A stretch of DNA of 64,000 bases from Halalkalibacter okhensis (GTDB lineage Bacteria > Bacillota > Bacilli > Bacillales > Bacillaceae_D): assembly GCF_000787375.1 (NCBI RefSeq), contig NZ_JRJU01000005.1:1-64000 (forward strand), given 5' to 3'. Every line of letters starts with the position of its first letter. The stretch's first letter is position 1. Below are positions 44,072 through 53,725 of this stretch, piece by piece. The position numbers and the translations under genes were made by a program. A model generated the notes under the pieces. The model did not search any database and was not told the DNA's origin. It was given only the letters and a program-made list of their open reading frames with translations.

Positions 44072-44770
44072 TTACTTATCATTTTCAAGCTGCTCAAATA
44101 ATTTGTGTCGATTGAACATAACTTCTGCATTCGTATTGTCTTCCTCTGTCCGTAACGTCTTTTCATGCTTGTCTTCAAGCGCTTCTCTATTCAAATCTAC
44201 TTCGACATCATCCATTGGAATACGGATTGGAAGATCATCTTCATCTCTTGTGTCCTTGAGTTCTCGAGGCAACAAACTCAAGCTCTCCTCTTCTTCGTCA
44301 TAATCGTCAACTTGTTCAAATATTCTCTTTGGTTGCTGTTCGAAATAATGGACAATATCTGTTTCTGAATCTAGCTCGTGGAAGCTCTCATCCTTCTCTT
44401 CGTCTACCGTCAGAAGAACAGCTTCCCTATTATTCTGATTTAAATTGATGGAGTCTTCTTCTACTAAATCCTCTTTCTCAGCACCTGCTATGGATACTGC
44501 ATTCTCCTGAGGCCAATCCTCTTCCTTTAATCCTATTTCTAGCTCTAGTTGTTTTCCTAGAATAAGAGAAAAAAAGAGAAAGAGCCCAACAAAGGCCAAC
44601 ACGGCAATATATAATGAATAAAGGGAGTACAGTAAAAAAGTAACAAGTAAAAGCAAAGCAGCGATACAGATAAACTGTATTTGAAGTTTACGAGAAAATG
44701 AAGTTGGTTTCTTGTAAACAAGTACAAAGAGGACCATTGTTCCAATTAGTAGAGATACAAACAAGACCAT
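44072..44770 (-). CDS. YsxD-like membrane protein
   Basis: A 232-residue protein with two or three N-terminal membrane helices (about residues 1-18 and 30-75) and a long acidic, low-complexity cytoplasmic tail. It occupies the place of B. subtilis ysxD between folC and spoIIB, and is named by position; similarity cannot be measured here. AAAGGTGG lies 9 nt before the ATG. It probably heads the transcript containing vanW-like, pilB, pilT and pilC. Confidence 0.6.
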   Translation of the reverse strand: MVLFVSLLIGTMVLFVLVYKKPTSFSRKLQIQFICIAALLLLVTFLLYSLYSLYIAVLAFVGLFLFFSLILGKQLELEIGLKEEDWPQENAVSIAGAEKEDLVEEDSINLNQNNREAVLLTVDEEKDESFHELDSETDIVHYFEQQPKRIFEQVDDYDEEEESLSLLPRELKDTRDEDDLPIRIPMDDVEVDLNREALEDKHEKTLRTEEDNTNAEVMFNRHKLFEQLENDK

Positions 44771-44846
44771 CGTAGCTTTCCACCTTTATCAAATATGGTA
44801 ATATAAACCTGTGAATATAGTCACTTTTCTTTGTGATACTGTGATC

Positions 44847-44875
44847 ATTGTATACTATAGTAGTAGGAATGAAAA
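44847..44875 (-). promoter_or_regulatory. Candidate SigA promoter of the ysxD-pilBTC unit
   Basis: Minus strand TTTTCA (44870-44875), 17 bp, TACAAT (44847-44852). It lies just after the terminator of the GGDEF gene, where a new promoter is needed. Confidence 0.55.
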
Positions 44876-44888
44876 GGTACGATAACAT

Positions 44889-44935
44889 GAAAAAAATGCC
44901 TCTCGTTTCCCTTTTGAAACAGGAGGCATTTTTCA
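44889..44935 (-). terminator. Strong intrinsic terminator of folC-GGDEF
   Basis: AAAAATGCCTC..GTTTC pairs with GAAAC..GAGGCATTTTT around AAAAGG on the minus strand, ending in a T-run. Confidence 0.88.
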
Positions 44936-45004
44936 AATTAAAGAAAAGCCGATACTTAGTCAAAGTTAGAATGAATACGTCTTTCTCACCCTCACTCACT
45001 TAAA

Positions 45005-46735
45005 TTAAGTAGCGGCTTCCTTTGTGTTTTTCACTTCACTATATGTTGCTACTCGGTCGCGCCCTTTCTGCTTTGCTCCATTATACATCGCGCGGTCTGC
45101 TCTTCGAATCAATGAAAAAGCATCCATCATATTGTCCTCATGTTCATCGATTAACTCTGAACTTGCCACCCCAATACTCGCTGTTACTGTAACGAACTTA
45201 GTTTGATTTTCAGACTTCAAGTCACTTTTTATCAAAATAGGAGTTCCTTTTAATTTCTCTTGAAGTGCAAGCCCAATCTCATATGCTTCTGCTTCATTTC
45301 TTTTTGGTAAGAGCAATACGAACTCTTCCCCACCATACCTGGCAACTGTAACATCTCTGGGAACGACATCCACTAACCTTCTAGCCACTTCACATAGAAC
45401 ATCATTACCACTTTGGTGTCCATATGTGTCATTAATCCTCTTAAAGTGATCAAGGTCCAATAAAATGAGCGAGAGTGTATCCTCTTGATTTTCAAGGATC
45501 GTTTCTTTAAGTACTTCCTCGAAATATCGTAAATTGTACAAACTGGTAAGTGGACAATGGTAACTTTCTCGTTTCGTCTTTTCAAGATTTTGAACGGTTT
45601 CTATCGCAACAGATAACATGTTCGCAATGATTTCAACAACCATAATTTGATGTGGCAAAAAACCTTTTTTCTGCTTCGATGCAATGGTTATCACTCGTTT
45701 GATGTCCTGCCGATTCTTCAAAGGAATTGCTAGGATCGACTGCAAATCAAGAGGTAGCTCTTTTCCTGTAATCAACCATTGTTGGCGTTCTTCAGCCAAG
45801 GCTAGTTCTTTCGTTTTCAACACCTTCATCGAAAAATGATCTCCCTTTTTAAGCTCGAGTGGGACAGGGGCTGAATCTTTTTGATCCATATAAATTAACG
45901 AAAGATGGTCATCCTTCACATCATACAAATAGAGATGGTCCCAATTTAAAAATTCATCTAACCTCTCTCTAACTTTCGTCATCAATTCATCTACTGATCG
46001 ACTTGAACTTAATTCATAGCCAAATTCTGTAACCTTTTTTAATAGATGGTTTATTCGCTTTGTTGAGTTATACACTTTAAAAACAATTGAAATCCCAACA
46101 AAAATAATTCCAGATAATAATATCGCCAGTGTTCCAATTTCAGCATAAAGGACAACAAGAATGATGACGAGAGGTAAAAGGATTCCGGCTGCTGTACCTT
46201 CCATCCAAAGCCCTTTGATAAAATGTTGTTTTTTTATCCCAAACAAATATTTCCTTGTGGCAAATATAAAGAAATGATTAGCAAATAGAAAAGTCGCCGC
46301 ATATAACACTAAAGCATGACCATGTCGGATTAATGAGAAGACTTCTCCGACTTGTCCCCCTACTAAATAAAACACAGATGCAGCTGCAATAGACGTTAGC
46401 AAAAAAATAATGGAATTAATCGGAATGCGATAAAGCTCCTTCCGTTTTAAGCCAGATACAACTAACACAACTAGTAAAGCTATCTGGGTAACGAATACTT
46501 CTAGACTAAAGCCATAATAGATAAAAATAGCAAGAGTTCCCCACTGAAAAGAGGTCAGTGTATGATTTCGATAATGGATAGGAAAGAAGGAGGCGAGTAC
46601 AACTAAAGCAAGGAACGCCCACACTTGGGGAAACTGGAACATCAAAAAGGCTTCCCTTTGAATGAGAAATATCAACAAGAACACCATTAATAGGAACCAA
46701 ACCATCCAGATAAACTGTTCTTTTTTCCTTGTCAT
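45005..46735 (-). CDS. Membrane GAF-GGDEF diguanylate cyclase
   Basis: A protein of about 576 residues. Six to eight membrane helices (1-215) are followed by a GAF-like domain (about 235-385) and a GGDEF domain (about 400-570). The active site is ARYGGEEFVLLLP and the metal/substrate loop is LLDLDHFKRINDTYGHQSGND, so it should make c-di-GMP from GTP. The position of the inhibitory RxxD site, five residues before GGEEF, reads PRDV, so product inhibition is likely lost. The ATG at 46735 follows AGGAGG. It lies 18 nt after folC in the same unit and close to the c-di-GMP-responsive pilus genes. Confidence 0.93.
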   Translation of the reverse strand: MTRKKEQFIWMVWFLLMVFLLIFLIQREAFLMFQFPQVWAFLALVVLASFFPIHYRNHTLTSFQWGTLAIFIYYGFSLEVFVTQIALLVVLVVSGLKRKELYRIPINSIIFLLTSIAAASVFYLVGGQVGEVFSLIRHGHALVLYAATFLFANHFFIFATRKYLFGIKKQHFIKGLWMEGTAAGILLPLVIILVVLYAEIGTLAILLSGIIFVGISIVFKVYNSTKRINHLLKKVTEFGYELSSSRSVDELMTKVRERLDEFLNWDHLYLYDVKDDHLSLIYMDQKDSAPVPLELKKGDHFSMKVLKTKELALAEERQQWLITGKELPLDLQSILAIPLKNRQDIKRVITIASKQKKGFLPHQIMVVEIIANMLSVAIETVQNLEKTKRESYHCPLTSLYNLRYFEEVLKETILENQEDTLSLILLDLDHFKRINDTYGHQSGNDVLCEVARRLVDVVPRDVTVARYGGEEFVLLLPKRNEAEAYEIGLALQEKLKGTPILIKSDLKSENQTKFVTVTASIGVASSELIDEHEDNMMDAFSLIRRADRAMYNGAKQKGRDRVATYSEVKNTKEAAT

Positions 46736-46753
46736 GTCTCGCAACCTCCTTCC

Positions 46754-48058
46754 TTATTTCATATAATTCTTACGCCATTCTTCCCTAATCGCCGAGATGA
46801 AATAAAGCGATCCAGCGACTACAAGCATTTCCTCATCCTTTAATGCTTGTACTTCCTCAGCTAACGCTTTTTCCCATTGGTCTTCATAACGCTTCACTTC
46901 GACTGCTGCCTGATCAAACAAAACTTGGCTACTAGCCGCACGAAAGAAGTCAAAGCTTGTAAATGTAAAAGATGCATCCATTCCTTCAAACGGTTTTAAT
47001 AATTTCCCCATATCTTTTTCTTTCGTAGCAGCCAGTAAAAAACGAAATGTTTTCTTCGGATAATGAAGAATTAATGTCTTTGCTAATGATTCCATTCCTT
47101 CTTGATTATGAGCACCGTCAATAACAACAAGCGGGTGTTCATTCAATTTCTCAAATCTCCCAATCCATGTGGTCGCTTTGAGCCCTTCACGGATCGCTTC
47201 TGCAGATATAATAAATCCATATTTTTCGATTAATAATTCTAAGGCACATATGGCAACGGACGCATTTTCACGTTGATGTGGGCCTGGCATTTGAATCGTG
47301 ACATTCTCAAATGCATGACGGTCACTTGTATAGGTAAATGATTGAACATGTCTATCAATGTCTACTAATGATTCCTCGAAGTGTTCCCTTAATTGAAAAT
47401 AAGGAGCTTGTTTTTCTTTCGCTGTTTCCATGATGATTTCCTGCGCCTCTTTTTGAGCAATCCCAGAAACAATAGGCGTGTTTCTTTTAATGATTCCTGC
47501 TTTTTCAAAAGCAATTTCGCCAAGAGTCTCTCCAAGAATATGCATATGGTCAAATCCAATAGATGTGATCACTGACAATAAAGGGGTAATCACATTGGTC
47601 GAGTCTAATCTACCACCTAGTCCTACTTCTAACAAGACGATATCAGGCTTGGCCACATGGGCAAAATAGTCAAATGCGATCGTAGTGATCACCTCAAATT
47701 CTGTCGGACTTCCAAGCTCTGTTTGTGCTAATTCCTCTACTAACGGTCGAATCTTGTTTGCTGATTCCACTAGTGAATGTTCATCGATCGGCTGGCCATT
47801 CAAAGAAATCCGTTCTTCAAACCGTTCAATATATGGGGAGGTAAACGTGCCAACATTATAATCTGCCTTTTCCAAGACATGTCTCATAAAACTAACCGTT
47901 GAGCCCTTGCCATTCGTTCCGCCAATATGAACAACTTTCATCTTTTGTTCAGGATTCCCAAGGCGCTTAAGCATCCATTCCATTCGTTTTAATCCTGGCT
48001 TGATCCCAAAAGGGAGTAGACTATGAATCCATTCAATTACTTCCATTCCTTTTTGCAC
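46754..48058 (-). CDS. folC: FolC, folylpolyglutamate/dihydrofolate synthase
   Basis: A protein of about 434 residues, a Mur-ligase-fold enzyme. The ATP loop is IGGTNGKGSTVSF, the lysine/metal region is VGLGGRLDSTNVI and GFDHMHILGETLGEIA, and the C-terminal domain starts at VVIDGAHNQEGM. It adds glutamate to dihydropteroate or folates in the cytosol. The GTG at 48058 is 7 nt after AGGAG. It normally follows valS in Bacillus; here prepilin genes separate them and a GGDEF gene follows. Confidence 0.95.
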   Translation of the reverse strand: MQKGMEVIEWIHSLLPFGIKPGLKRMEWMLKRLGNPEQKMKVVHIGGTNGKGSTVSFMRHVLEKADYNVGTFTSPYIERFEERISLNGQPIDEHSLVESANKIRPLVEELAQTELGSPTEFEVITTIAFDYFAHVAKPDIVLLEVGLGGRLDSTNVITPLLSVITSIGFDHMHILGETLGEIAFEKAGIIKRNTPIVSGIAQKEAQEIIMETAKEKQAPYFQLREHFEESLVDIDRHVQSFTYTSDRHAFENVTIQMPGPHQRENASVAICALELLIEKYGFIISAEAIREGLKATTWIGRFEKLNEHPLVVIDGAHNQEGMESLAKTLILHYPKKTFRFLLAATKEKDMGKLLKPFEGMDASFTFTSFDFFRAASSQVLFDQAAVEVKRYEDQWEKALAEEVQALKDEEMLVVAGSLYFISAIREEWRKNYMK

Positions 48059-48120
48059 ATTCCCACTCCTAATCTTGAAAAACAATAAATATCATAGTAA
48101 CTTTATTATTTTATCTTACC

Positions 48121-48142
48121 ATTATAATGATGAAAGGCTGAC
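48121..48142 (-). promoter_or_regulatory. Candidate folC-GGDEF promoter
   Basis: Minus strand TATAAT (48121-48126) with ATTGTA 16 bp upstream. The -10 is perfect, the -35 is weak. Confidence 0.45.
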
Positions 48143-48176
48143 TACAATTCTAGCATCCTAACACTCAATTCTTTAA

Positions 48177-49565
48177 TCAATTTGTCGAACTACCTAGTGG
48201 GAAATCTGCTTCATTTTCAATATACTCATCGATGTTTTTAAAGATTACCTTTGTTCCACCACTTGTAACATGAAAACCATCCCTTGCAATGACAAGTCCT
48301 TCAAAATGAGTACCATGAAACGTTACTTTTCCATTTGGTGCAAATAACACACCGGTCATTTTGTTAACCCATTGATTATTTCCAATTGTAATATCTCCTT
48401 GACTCACAATAATCGCATCTGTAAACGTAGAAATATGCCTCCCTAACTGATCATCATAATAGCTTTGAATATTAACATTATTTGCGAATATTTTCATATT
48501 GTTTTCTCTTATCGTTTGATCATACCCTTTATTCCTATACCAATCATCAGCTCGTAACTGTGGAATGCCTAGATCTGGTATTTGTTTAGTCTCAACCTCT
48601 GATTGATGAATAACTTTAGAAAGGATGTTTTGATTATAATTATTAGGGTGCTGCAAAGACCCTGTATAATAAATTCTTGTATGTTCACTTAAAGTCGGTG
48701 TCCACCCAAGTTCAACATCACCATTCACATACACATTTCCAAATATACGAGCATCTTTCAAACGAAAGTTCCCATTCACATATACATCTCCATACACATT
48801 GCGAGAACCACTCCACAATCCAAGGTTCCCATTAATAATTATATCTCCAGGATGCGTCAGTGAACCTAGGCTAGCACTTCCACCATCTAATTGAGCAGAA
48901 CCATCAATAAAAATATGAGAGACATTGCTAAAGGCCCCCCCATTTAATTGATTCGTCTCTAAATTTCCTCTAATAATCATCGTAGCATTTGGCCCTTCCA
49001 CATCTCCACCGCTGAAGATAAGTTGGGATCCATATACAAACACATTATCATTTCGAACGATTGTATAAAACGTATCTTCCTCTGATCCTGAATCAGGGAT
49101 GTCAATTACAATCGGCTCAGAATACATCTCTTTCTGTTTTCCTTCAATAATGGTATCGACAGAAAAATGATAGTCCTTGTTTTCAATCGTAAATTGAACG
49201 GGTAAATGTTCATATGGATCAATCAAATTTTCGGTACACGCTTGATCTAAAACATGAGCTTCTTTTAACAACATTTCACTAACGGTTATATGATTAGAAA
49301 TGAACAATTCATCTACACAAACGCTATAATTTGCTATTTCAGCTTGATGTTTCTGCCTTAGTTGCGTAATAATAATATTAGCCTCTTGTCTTAGGTCGAT
49401 ATGAGATTGGGTTTTGTCATTGTGTTTTGATGTCGTCGTTAAAACACCAAATGCGATTCCGATTATCATCGTAAATAACGCTAACGTTATTAATAGTTCA
49501 ATTAATGTAATCCCCGATTGCTCTTTGAGATATCTATTTAACAAAAAATTCACCACACTTTTCAC
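48177..49565 (-). CDS. Large prepilin with beta-helix (bactofilin-like) domain
   Basis: A protein of about 462 residues. The prepilin segment SGITLIELLITLALF has cleavage Gly18/Ile19 with Glu23 at mature position 5. After a mixed region (60-170), residues about 180-300 form repeated short strands (GDIIINGNLGL, GDVYVNGNFRL, GNVYVNGDVEL) typical of a right-handed beta-helix, and more strand repeats lie at 385-450. This suggests a tip-located minor pilin with an adhesive or polymer-forming domain. The start is uncertain among several GTG/TTG codons with poor ribosome sites. It is divergent from the two prepilin genes that follow. Confidence 0.85.
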   Translation of the reverse strand: MKSVVNFLLNRYLKEQSGITLIELLITLALFTMIIGIAFGVLTTTSKHNDKTQSHIDLRQEANIIITQLRQKHQAEIANYSVCVDELFISNHITVSEMLLKEAHVLDQACTENLIDPYEHLPVQFTIENKDYHFSVDTIIEGKQKEMYSEPIVIDIPDSGSEEDTFYTIVRNDNVFVYGSQLIFSGGDVEGPNATMIIRGNLETNQLNGGAFSNVSHIFIDGSAQLDGGSASLGSLTHPGDIIINGNLGLWSGSRNVYGDVYVNGNFRLKDARIFGNVYVNGDVELGWTPTLSEHTRIYYTGSLQHPNNYNQNILSKVIHQSEVETKQIPDLGIPQLRADDWYRNKGYDQTIRENNMKIFANNVNIQSYYDDQLGRHISTFTDAIIVSQGDITIGNNQWVNKMTGVLFAPNGKVTFHGTHFEGLVIARDGFHVTSGGTKVIFKNIDEYIENEADFPLGSSTN

Positions 49566-49588
49566 TAATTGGCATCAAAGGAGAATTT

Positions 49589-50029
49589 ATGAGATACATT
49601 CAAACCAAATTAAATAGTAATGGTCTAACGTTAATTGAATTACTAGCATCTATTACTCTCCTAAGTATCGTCATTCTTACATTCTTAAGTTTCTTTTCTC
49701 AATCTATCATGCTTTCAGGAAAAGTTGAAGATAAATTAGTTGCCATTAATTTAGCAGAAAAAGTATTAGTCTCTGTTAAAGAAGAAAAAGAATTGTTTAA
49801 TGGCCTATACGAGAATGAGGCTTTTGAATATGAACTGGACGAAATAACACAAAATGGAAAGCTATATTGTCCAAAAATAACCTCGTTCCCATTAAACGAA
49901 CATAGTGAAAACGAGGTCCATCTCGGCTTACGGCAAATTAGCATATCGATTTTCCCTTCTAGTGAGCAATGTAATTATACGACACCTCTAGCTGAAGTTT
50001 ATAGTTACATTAAGATAGGAGGCGATTAA
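49589..50029 (+). CDS. Minor prepilin (PilV/GspI-like)
   Basis: A 146-residue prepilin with NGLTLIELLASITLLSIVIL, cleavage Gly12/Leu13, and Glu17 at mature position 5. The soluble domain has two cysteines (CPKI, QCNY) that could form a disulfide. AAGGAG lies 5 nt before the ATG. It runs divergently from the beta-helix prepilin with only 23 nt between the starts and is followed 1 nt later by the next prepilin gene. Confidence 0.88.
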   Translation: MRYIQTKLNSNGLTLIELLASITLLSIVILTFLSFFSQSIMLSGKVEDKLVAINLAEKVLVSVKEEKELFNGLYENEAFEYELDEITQNGKLYCPKITSFPLNEHSENEVHLGLRQISISIFPSSEQCNYTTPLAEVYSYIKIGGD

Positions 50030-50030
50030 A

Positions 50031-50549
50031 TTGAGGAAGAAAATAGGCTTGAAAGAAGATGGTTACGCCCTCATTTTAGTTCTCCTCGTCATTGCCGTCA
50101 TTGGAATATTAGCACCAATCATTATTTCAAATATCATGAGTAGCGCTAATCAATTTAATAAATCTGAAGAGGATATTCAAATGGCGAAGCTAGAAGAAAT
50201 GGGCACTTTATATATCGAAACAGCCTTGCAAAAAACAATAGAAGACGTACAAGAAGAAGGGGCGTGGCGTGAAACTTTACCAACTAACCCTGGAATGACA
50301 GAAATAGGAGATTCGTTAAGAAGTGCCTTGCAAATGAAACTTCAAAACCAAGGCTACACAGAAGAAGTTGAAATCATCGTGCTGGGAGACCATTCGAAAA
50401 TCTTTCTATCCATTGATGAGATTCATATTCAAATTGAAAATGATCAGACATTTTCTTTGAACATCCATTATACGATACAGACGGCTTTACACTCAGAATT
50501 TAGAAACACGTTAAAGGCTGAGACAAGTATACCCTTTACAATTAATTAA
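50031..50549 (+). CDS. Minor prepilin (PilX/GspK-like) lacking Glu5
   Basis: A 172-residue protein with a prepilin-like start EDGYALILVLLVIAVIGILAP. The cleavage Gly is residue 11, but mature position 5 is a hydrophobic residue rather than Glu, as in GspK/PilX-type tip subunits. It starts at TTG, 8 nt after AGGAGG, one nucleotide after the previous gene. It forms a two-gene plus-strand unit ended by a bidirectional terminator shared with valS. Confidence 0.8.
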   Translation: MRKKIGLKEDGYALILVLLVIAVIGILAPIIISNIMSSANQFNKSEEDIQMAKLEEMGTLYIETALQKTIEDVQEEGAWRETLPTNPGMTEIGDSLRSALQMKLQNQGYTEEVEIIVLGDHSKIFLSIDEIHIQIENDQTFSLNIHYTIQTALHSEFRNTLKAETSIPFTIN

Positions 50550-50568
50550 GCATGGCTTTCAAACAAAA

Positions 50569-50611
50569 GAGGGCAGTGAAAAGGTTATAAACCTACCTTT
50601 TCACTGCCCTC
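50569..50611. terminator. Bidirectional terminator between prepilins and valS
   Basis: GAGGGCAGTGAAAAGG and its exact complement flank an 11-nt loop. T-rich sequence follows in both directions. Confidence 0.85.
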
Positions 50612-50628
50612 GACCATTTTTGTCTTAT

Positions 50629-53274
50629 TTATGCCTTCAACTCGGCAATTCTCGCCTCAACTGTTTCACGTTTAGCGATATAATCAGCCTGCTTTGCTTT
50701 TTCTTCTTCAATTACTTTTGCCGGTGCTTTGGCAATAAAACCTTGATTTCCTAATTTTTTCTCAACACGCTCAACTTCTTTATTCCATTTATCAAGTTCC
50801 TTTTCTAAACGAGCGATCTCGGCATCTAAATCTAACAAGCCAGCAAGTGGTAAGAACAATTCTACTCCTGATAGTACTTGCGACATCGATTTTTCAGGCG
50901 CCTTCACATCTGTACCTATTTCAAGCTTGCTCGGATTACAGAACTTCTCAATATAACTTTGACCGCGAGTCAGTTTTCCTAATACATGGTCATCTTTCGC
51001 ATGAACGAGTAACTCAATTTGCTTACTCATCGGGACGTTTAACTCCGCTCTCGTATTACGAACTGAACGGATCATTTCCTTAAGTAGCTCCATATCTTCA
51101 ACTGCCTCTTCAAACATATATGCTTCCTGTTTCGTTGGCCATGCAGCAATGGTGATCGATTCGCCTTTATGCGGCAAATGTTGCCAAATTTCCTCGGTAA
51201 TAAATGGCATCATTGGATGAAGAAGTCGCATCGTCTGATCTAATACATAAGCTAGTACTGAACGTGTCGTTTTCTTTGCTTCCTCATCTTCTCCGTATAA
51301 TGGTAACTTCGCCATTTCAATATACCAATCACAGAAATCATCCCAGATGAAGTTATAAAGCAAACGCCCAACTTCACCAAATTCATATGCATCGATTAAG
51401 CGTGTTACATCAGCGATCGTCTCCTGTAGACGAGTTAAAATCCACTTATCCGCAATCGTTTTTTCACCACTTAAATCAATTTCTTCATACGTTAACCCTT
51501 CCATGTTCATTAACGCAAAACGTGATGCATTCCAAATCTTGTTTCCAAAATTCCATGTTGATTCGACCTTTTCCCAGTAAAAACGCAAGTCATTTCCCGG
51601 GGAACTACCGGTAGATAAGAAGAATCGTAATGAATCAGCACCGTATTTGTCGATAACATCCATAGGATCAACACCGTTTCCAAGTGACTTACTCATCTTG
51701 CGTCCCTCAGAATCCCGAACAAGCCCGTGGATTAATACATCATCAAATGGGCGCTTCCCTGTAAATTCAAGACCTTGGAAAATCATTCTTGATACCCAGA
51801 AGAAAATGATATCATAGCCCGTGACTAAAACATTCGTAGAATAGAAACGGTCATAGTCTAACGATGCTTCATCAGGCCAACCCATTGTTGAAAACGGCCA
51901 TAGAGCTGAGCTGAACCACGTATCTAAAACATCTTCATCTTGCTTCCAATTTTCTATGTCTGCTGGCGCTTCGTGACCGACATACACTTCACCTGTTTCC
52001 TTATGGTACCAAGCTGGTATACGGTGTCCCCACCATAGCTGCCTAGAGATACACCAATCACGGATGTTTTCCATCCAACGTAAGTATGTCTTTTCAAATC
52101 GCTCTGGTACAAAATTCACTTTTTCTTCTGAGTTCTGTAGGTCAATCGCTGCATCTGCAAGTGGTTGCATTTTCACGAACCATTGTGTTGATAAATATGG
52201 TTCGACGACAGCTCCACTGCGCTCTGAGTGCCCTACGGAATGCATGTGCTCTTCAACTTTGAACAGAATGCCTTCGTCTTGTAAATCCTTAACGATTTGC
52301 TTGCGGCACTCAAAACGGTCCATGCCTTGGTATTTCCCTGCTTTTGCATTCATCGTTCCATCTTCGTTCATGACAAGAATGCGTTCAAGATTGTGCCTAT
52401 TCCCAATTTCAAAATCATTCGGATCATGTGCTGGCGTGATTTTTACTGCTCCTGAACCGAATTCCATGTCCACATATTCATCGCCCACAATAGGAATTTC
52501 ACGATTCGTGATAGGTAAAGTAACCGTCTTACCGATCAGGTGCTTATAACGTTCATCTTCTGGATGAACAGCAACCGCTGTATCACCGAGCATCGTTTCA
52601 GGACGAGTTGTTGCAACTTCAATCTGTCCACTTCCATCAGTTAAAGGATAATTCATGTGATAAAACGCGCCTTGAACATCTTGATAAATGACCTCAATGT
52701 CTGATAGAGCTGTTTTCGTTTGTGGATCCCAGTTGATGATATATTCCCCGCGATAGATTAATCCTTTTTCATATAGTTTCACAAACACTTCTCGAACCGC
52801 TTTAGATAGACCTTCATCTAGAGTAAAGCGCTCCCTGGAATAATCTAATGAAAGACCCATCTTAGACCATTGGTTACGGATAAACGACGCATACTCTTCT
52901 TTCCACTCCCAAGACTTTTCCAAAAACTTTTCTCTACCTAAATCATAACGACTAAGTCCTTGTTCTTTAAGCTTCCCTTCGACCTTTGCCTGAGTGGCAA
53001 TTCCTGCATGATCCATTCCAGGTAACCATAGAGTATCGTAGCCTTGCATTCTCTTTACACGAGCTAAAATATCTTGTAAAGTTGTATCCCACGCATGACC
53101 TAAATGCAGTTTCCCTGTAACGTTAGGTGGTGGGATCACAATTGAATATGGTTGTTTCGACTCATCACCAGTCGCCTCAAAGAATTTACCTTCCTTCCAA
53201 AAAGAATACCATTTTGCTTCGGTCTCTTGCGGATTGTATTTTGTTGGCATCGTTAACTTTTCATCACTCATCAT
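50629..53274 (-). CDS. valS: Valyl-tRNA synthetase
   Basis: An 881-residue class I aminoacyl-tRNA synthetase. The HIGH-type motif is [13 protein letters not shown] (about 49-61) and the KMSKS loop is [14 protein letters not shown] (about 523-536). The editing CP1 domain has [19 protein letters not shown]-terminal coiled coil (about 815-880) is typical of ValRS. It charges tRNA-Val. It is controlled by a T-box leader. The ribosome site is AGGAGG; either of two adjacent ATG codons may be used. Confidence 0.98.
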   Translation of the reverse strand: MMSDEKLTMPTKYNPQETEAKWYSFWKEGKFFEATGDESKQPYSIVIPPPNVTGKLHLGHAWDTTLQDILARVKRMQGYDTLWLPGMDHAGIATQAKVEGKLKEQGLSRYDLGREKFLEKSWEWKEEYASFIRNQWSKMGLSLDYSRERFTLDEGLSKAVREVFVKLYEKGLIYRGEYIINWDPQTKTALSDIEVIYQDVQGAFYHMNYPLTDGSGQIEVATTRPETMLGDTAVAVHPEDERYKHLIGKTVTLPITNREIPIVGDEYVDMEFGSGAVKITPAHDPNDFEIGNRHNLERILVMNEDGTMNAKAGKYQGMDRFECRKQIVKDLQDEGILFKVEEHMHSVGHSERSGAVVEPYLSTQWFVKMQPLADAAIDLQNSEEKVNFVPERFEKTYLRWMENIRDWCISRQLWWGHRIPAWYHKETGEVYVGHEAPADIENWKQDEDVLDTWFSSALWPFSTMGWPDEASLDYDRFYSTNVLVTGYDIIFFWVSRMIFQGLEFTGKRPFDDVLIHGLVRDSEGRKMSKSLGNGVDPMDVIDKYGADSLRFFLSTGSSPGNDLRFYWEKVESTWNFGNKIWNASRFALMNMEGLTYEEIDLSGEKTIADKWILTRLQETIADVTRLIDAYEFGEVGRLLYNFIWDDFCDWYIEMAKLPLYGEDEEAKKTTRSVLAYVLDQTMRLLHPMMPFITEEIWQHLPHKGESITIAAWPTKQEAYMFEEAVEDMELLKEMIRSVRNTRAELNVPMSKQIELLVHAKDDHVLGKLTRGQSYIEKFCNPSKLEIGTDVKAPEKSMSQVLSGVELFLPLAGLLDLDAEIARLEKELDKWNKEVERVEKKLGNQGFIAKAPAKVIEEEKAKQADYIAKRETVEARIAELKA

Positions 53275-53298
53275 GTTTCCTCCTCAATTCAAACAAAT

Positions 53299-53564
53299 AA
53301 AAAAACCCCCTCCATCCAAAGGACGAAGAAAGTTCACTCGCGGTACCACCTTTGTTTGCAGTACAAAAAATCTAACGTACTACACACTCAATCTGATAAC
53401 GGTCAGCTGCCGGCTAGCCTTATGAATCAAACGATTTTTCAGGATAGCTGCTCCTAGGCGACATTCGAATCGTACATCTTAAGAAATCTCTCAGCTAATG
53501 ATTTCTCTCTCTGAAAGGTTCGGATCCTACTCTTCCTATTCAATGCATTCATTATTGTGGTTAT
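53299..53564 (-). promoter_or_regulatory. T-box leader of valS
   Basis: The minus strand contains the T-box core GGTGGTACCGCG (53339-53350). It is followed by a terminator in which CTTTCTTCGTCC pairs with GGATGGAGGGGG, then seven T (about 53299-53331). A long 5' stem region precedes it. A GTC triplet in a GAATGTCGCC context (53460-53462) is a candidate valine specifier codon. Uncharged tRNA-Val would stabilise the antiterminator and permit valS transcription. Confidence 0.93.
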
Positions 53565-53594
53565 ATTTTAGCTCGAATTGAGCTCATTCGTCAA
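53565..53594 (-). promoter_or_regulatory. SigA promoter of valS
   Basis: Minus strand TTGACG (53589-53594), 18 bp, TAAAAT (53565-53570), just upstream of the T-box leader. Confidence 0.65.
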
Positions 53595-53664
53595 TAAAAG
53601 GATCGCCTATTTTTTTCTTTTGTATACCTTTTTCATGATTATAGACTCCTACCTAAGAGCTAGC

Positions 53665-53691
53665 ACAACTAAATGCAAGCTGCATACCGTA
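53665..53691 (+). promoter_or_regulatory. Candidate SigmaK promoter of the His-rich small gene
   Basis: CATACCGTA (53683-53691) fits the SigmaK -10 CATA-N3-TA, and AC (53665-53666) lies 16 bp upstream. The motif is short, so chance is possible. Confidence 0.35.
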
Positions 53692-53725
53692 GTAGTAAGG
53701 AGTTTATGGAAAGTGAGGTGTTACG

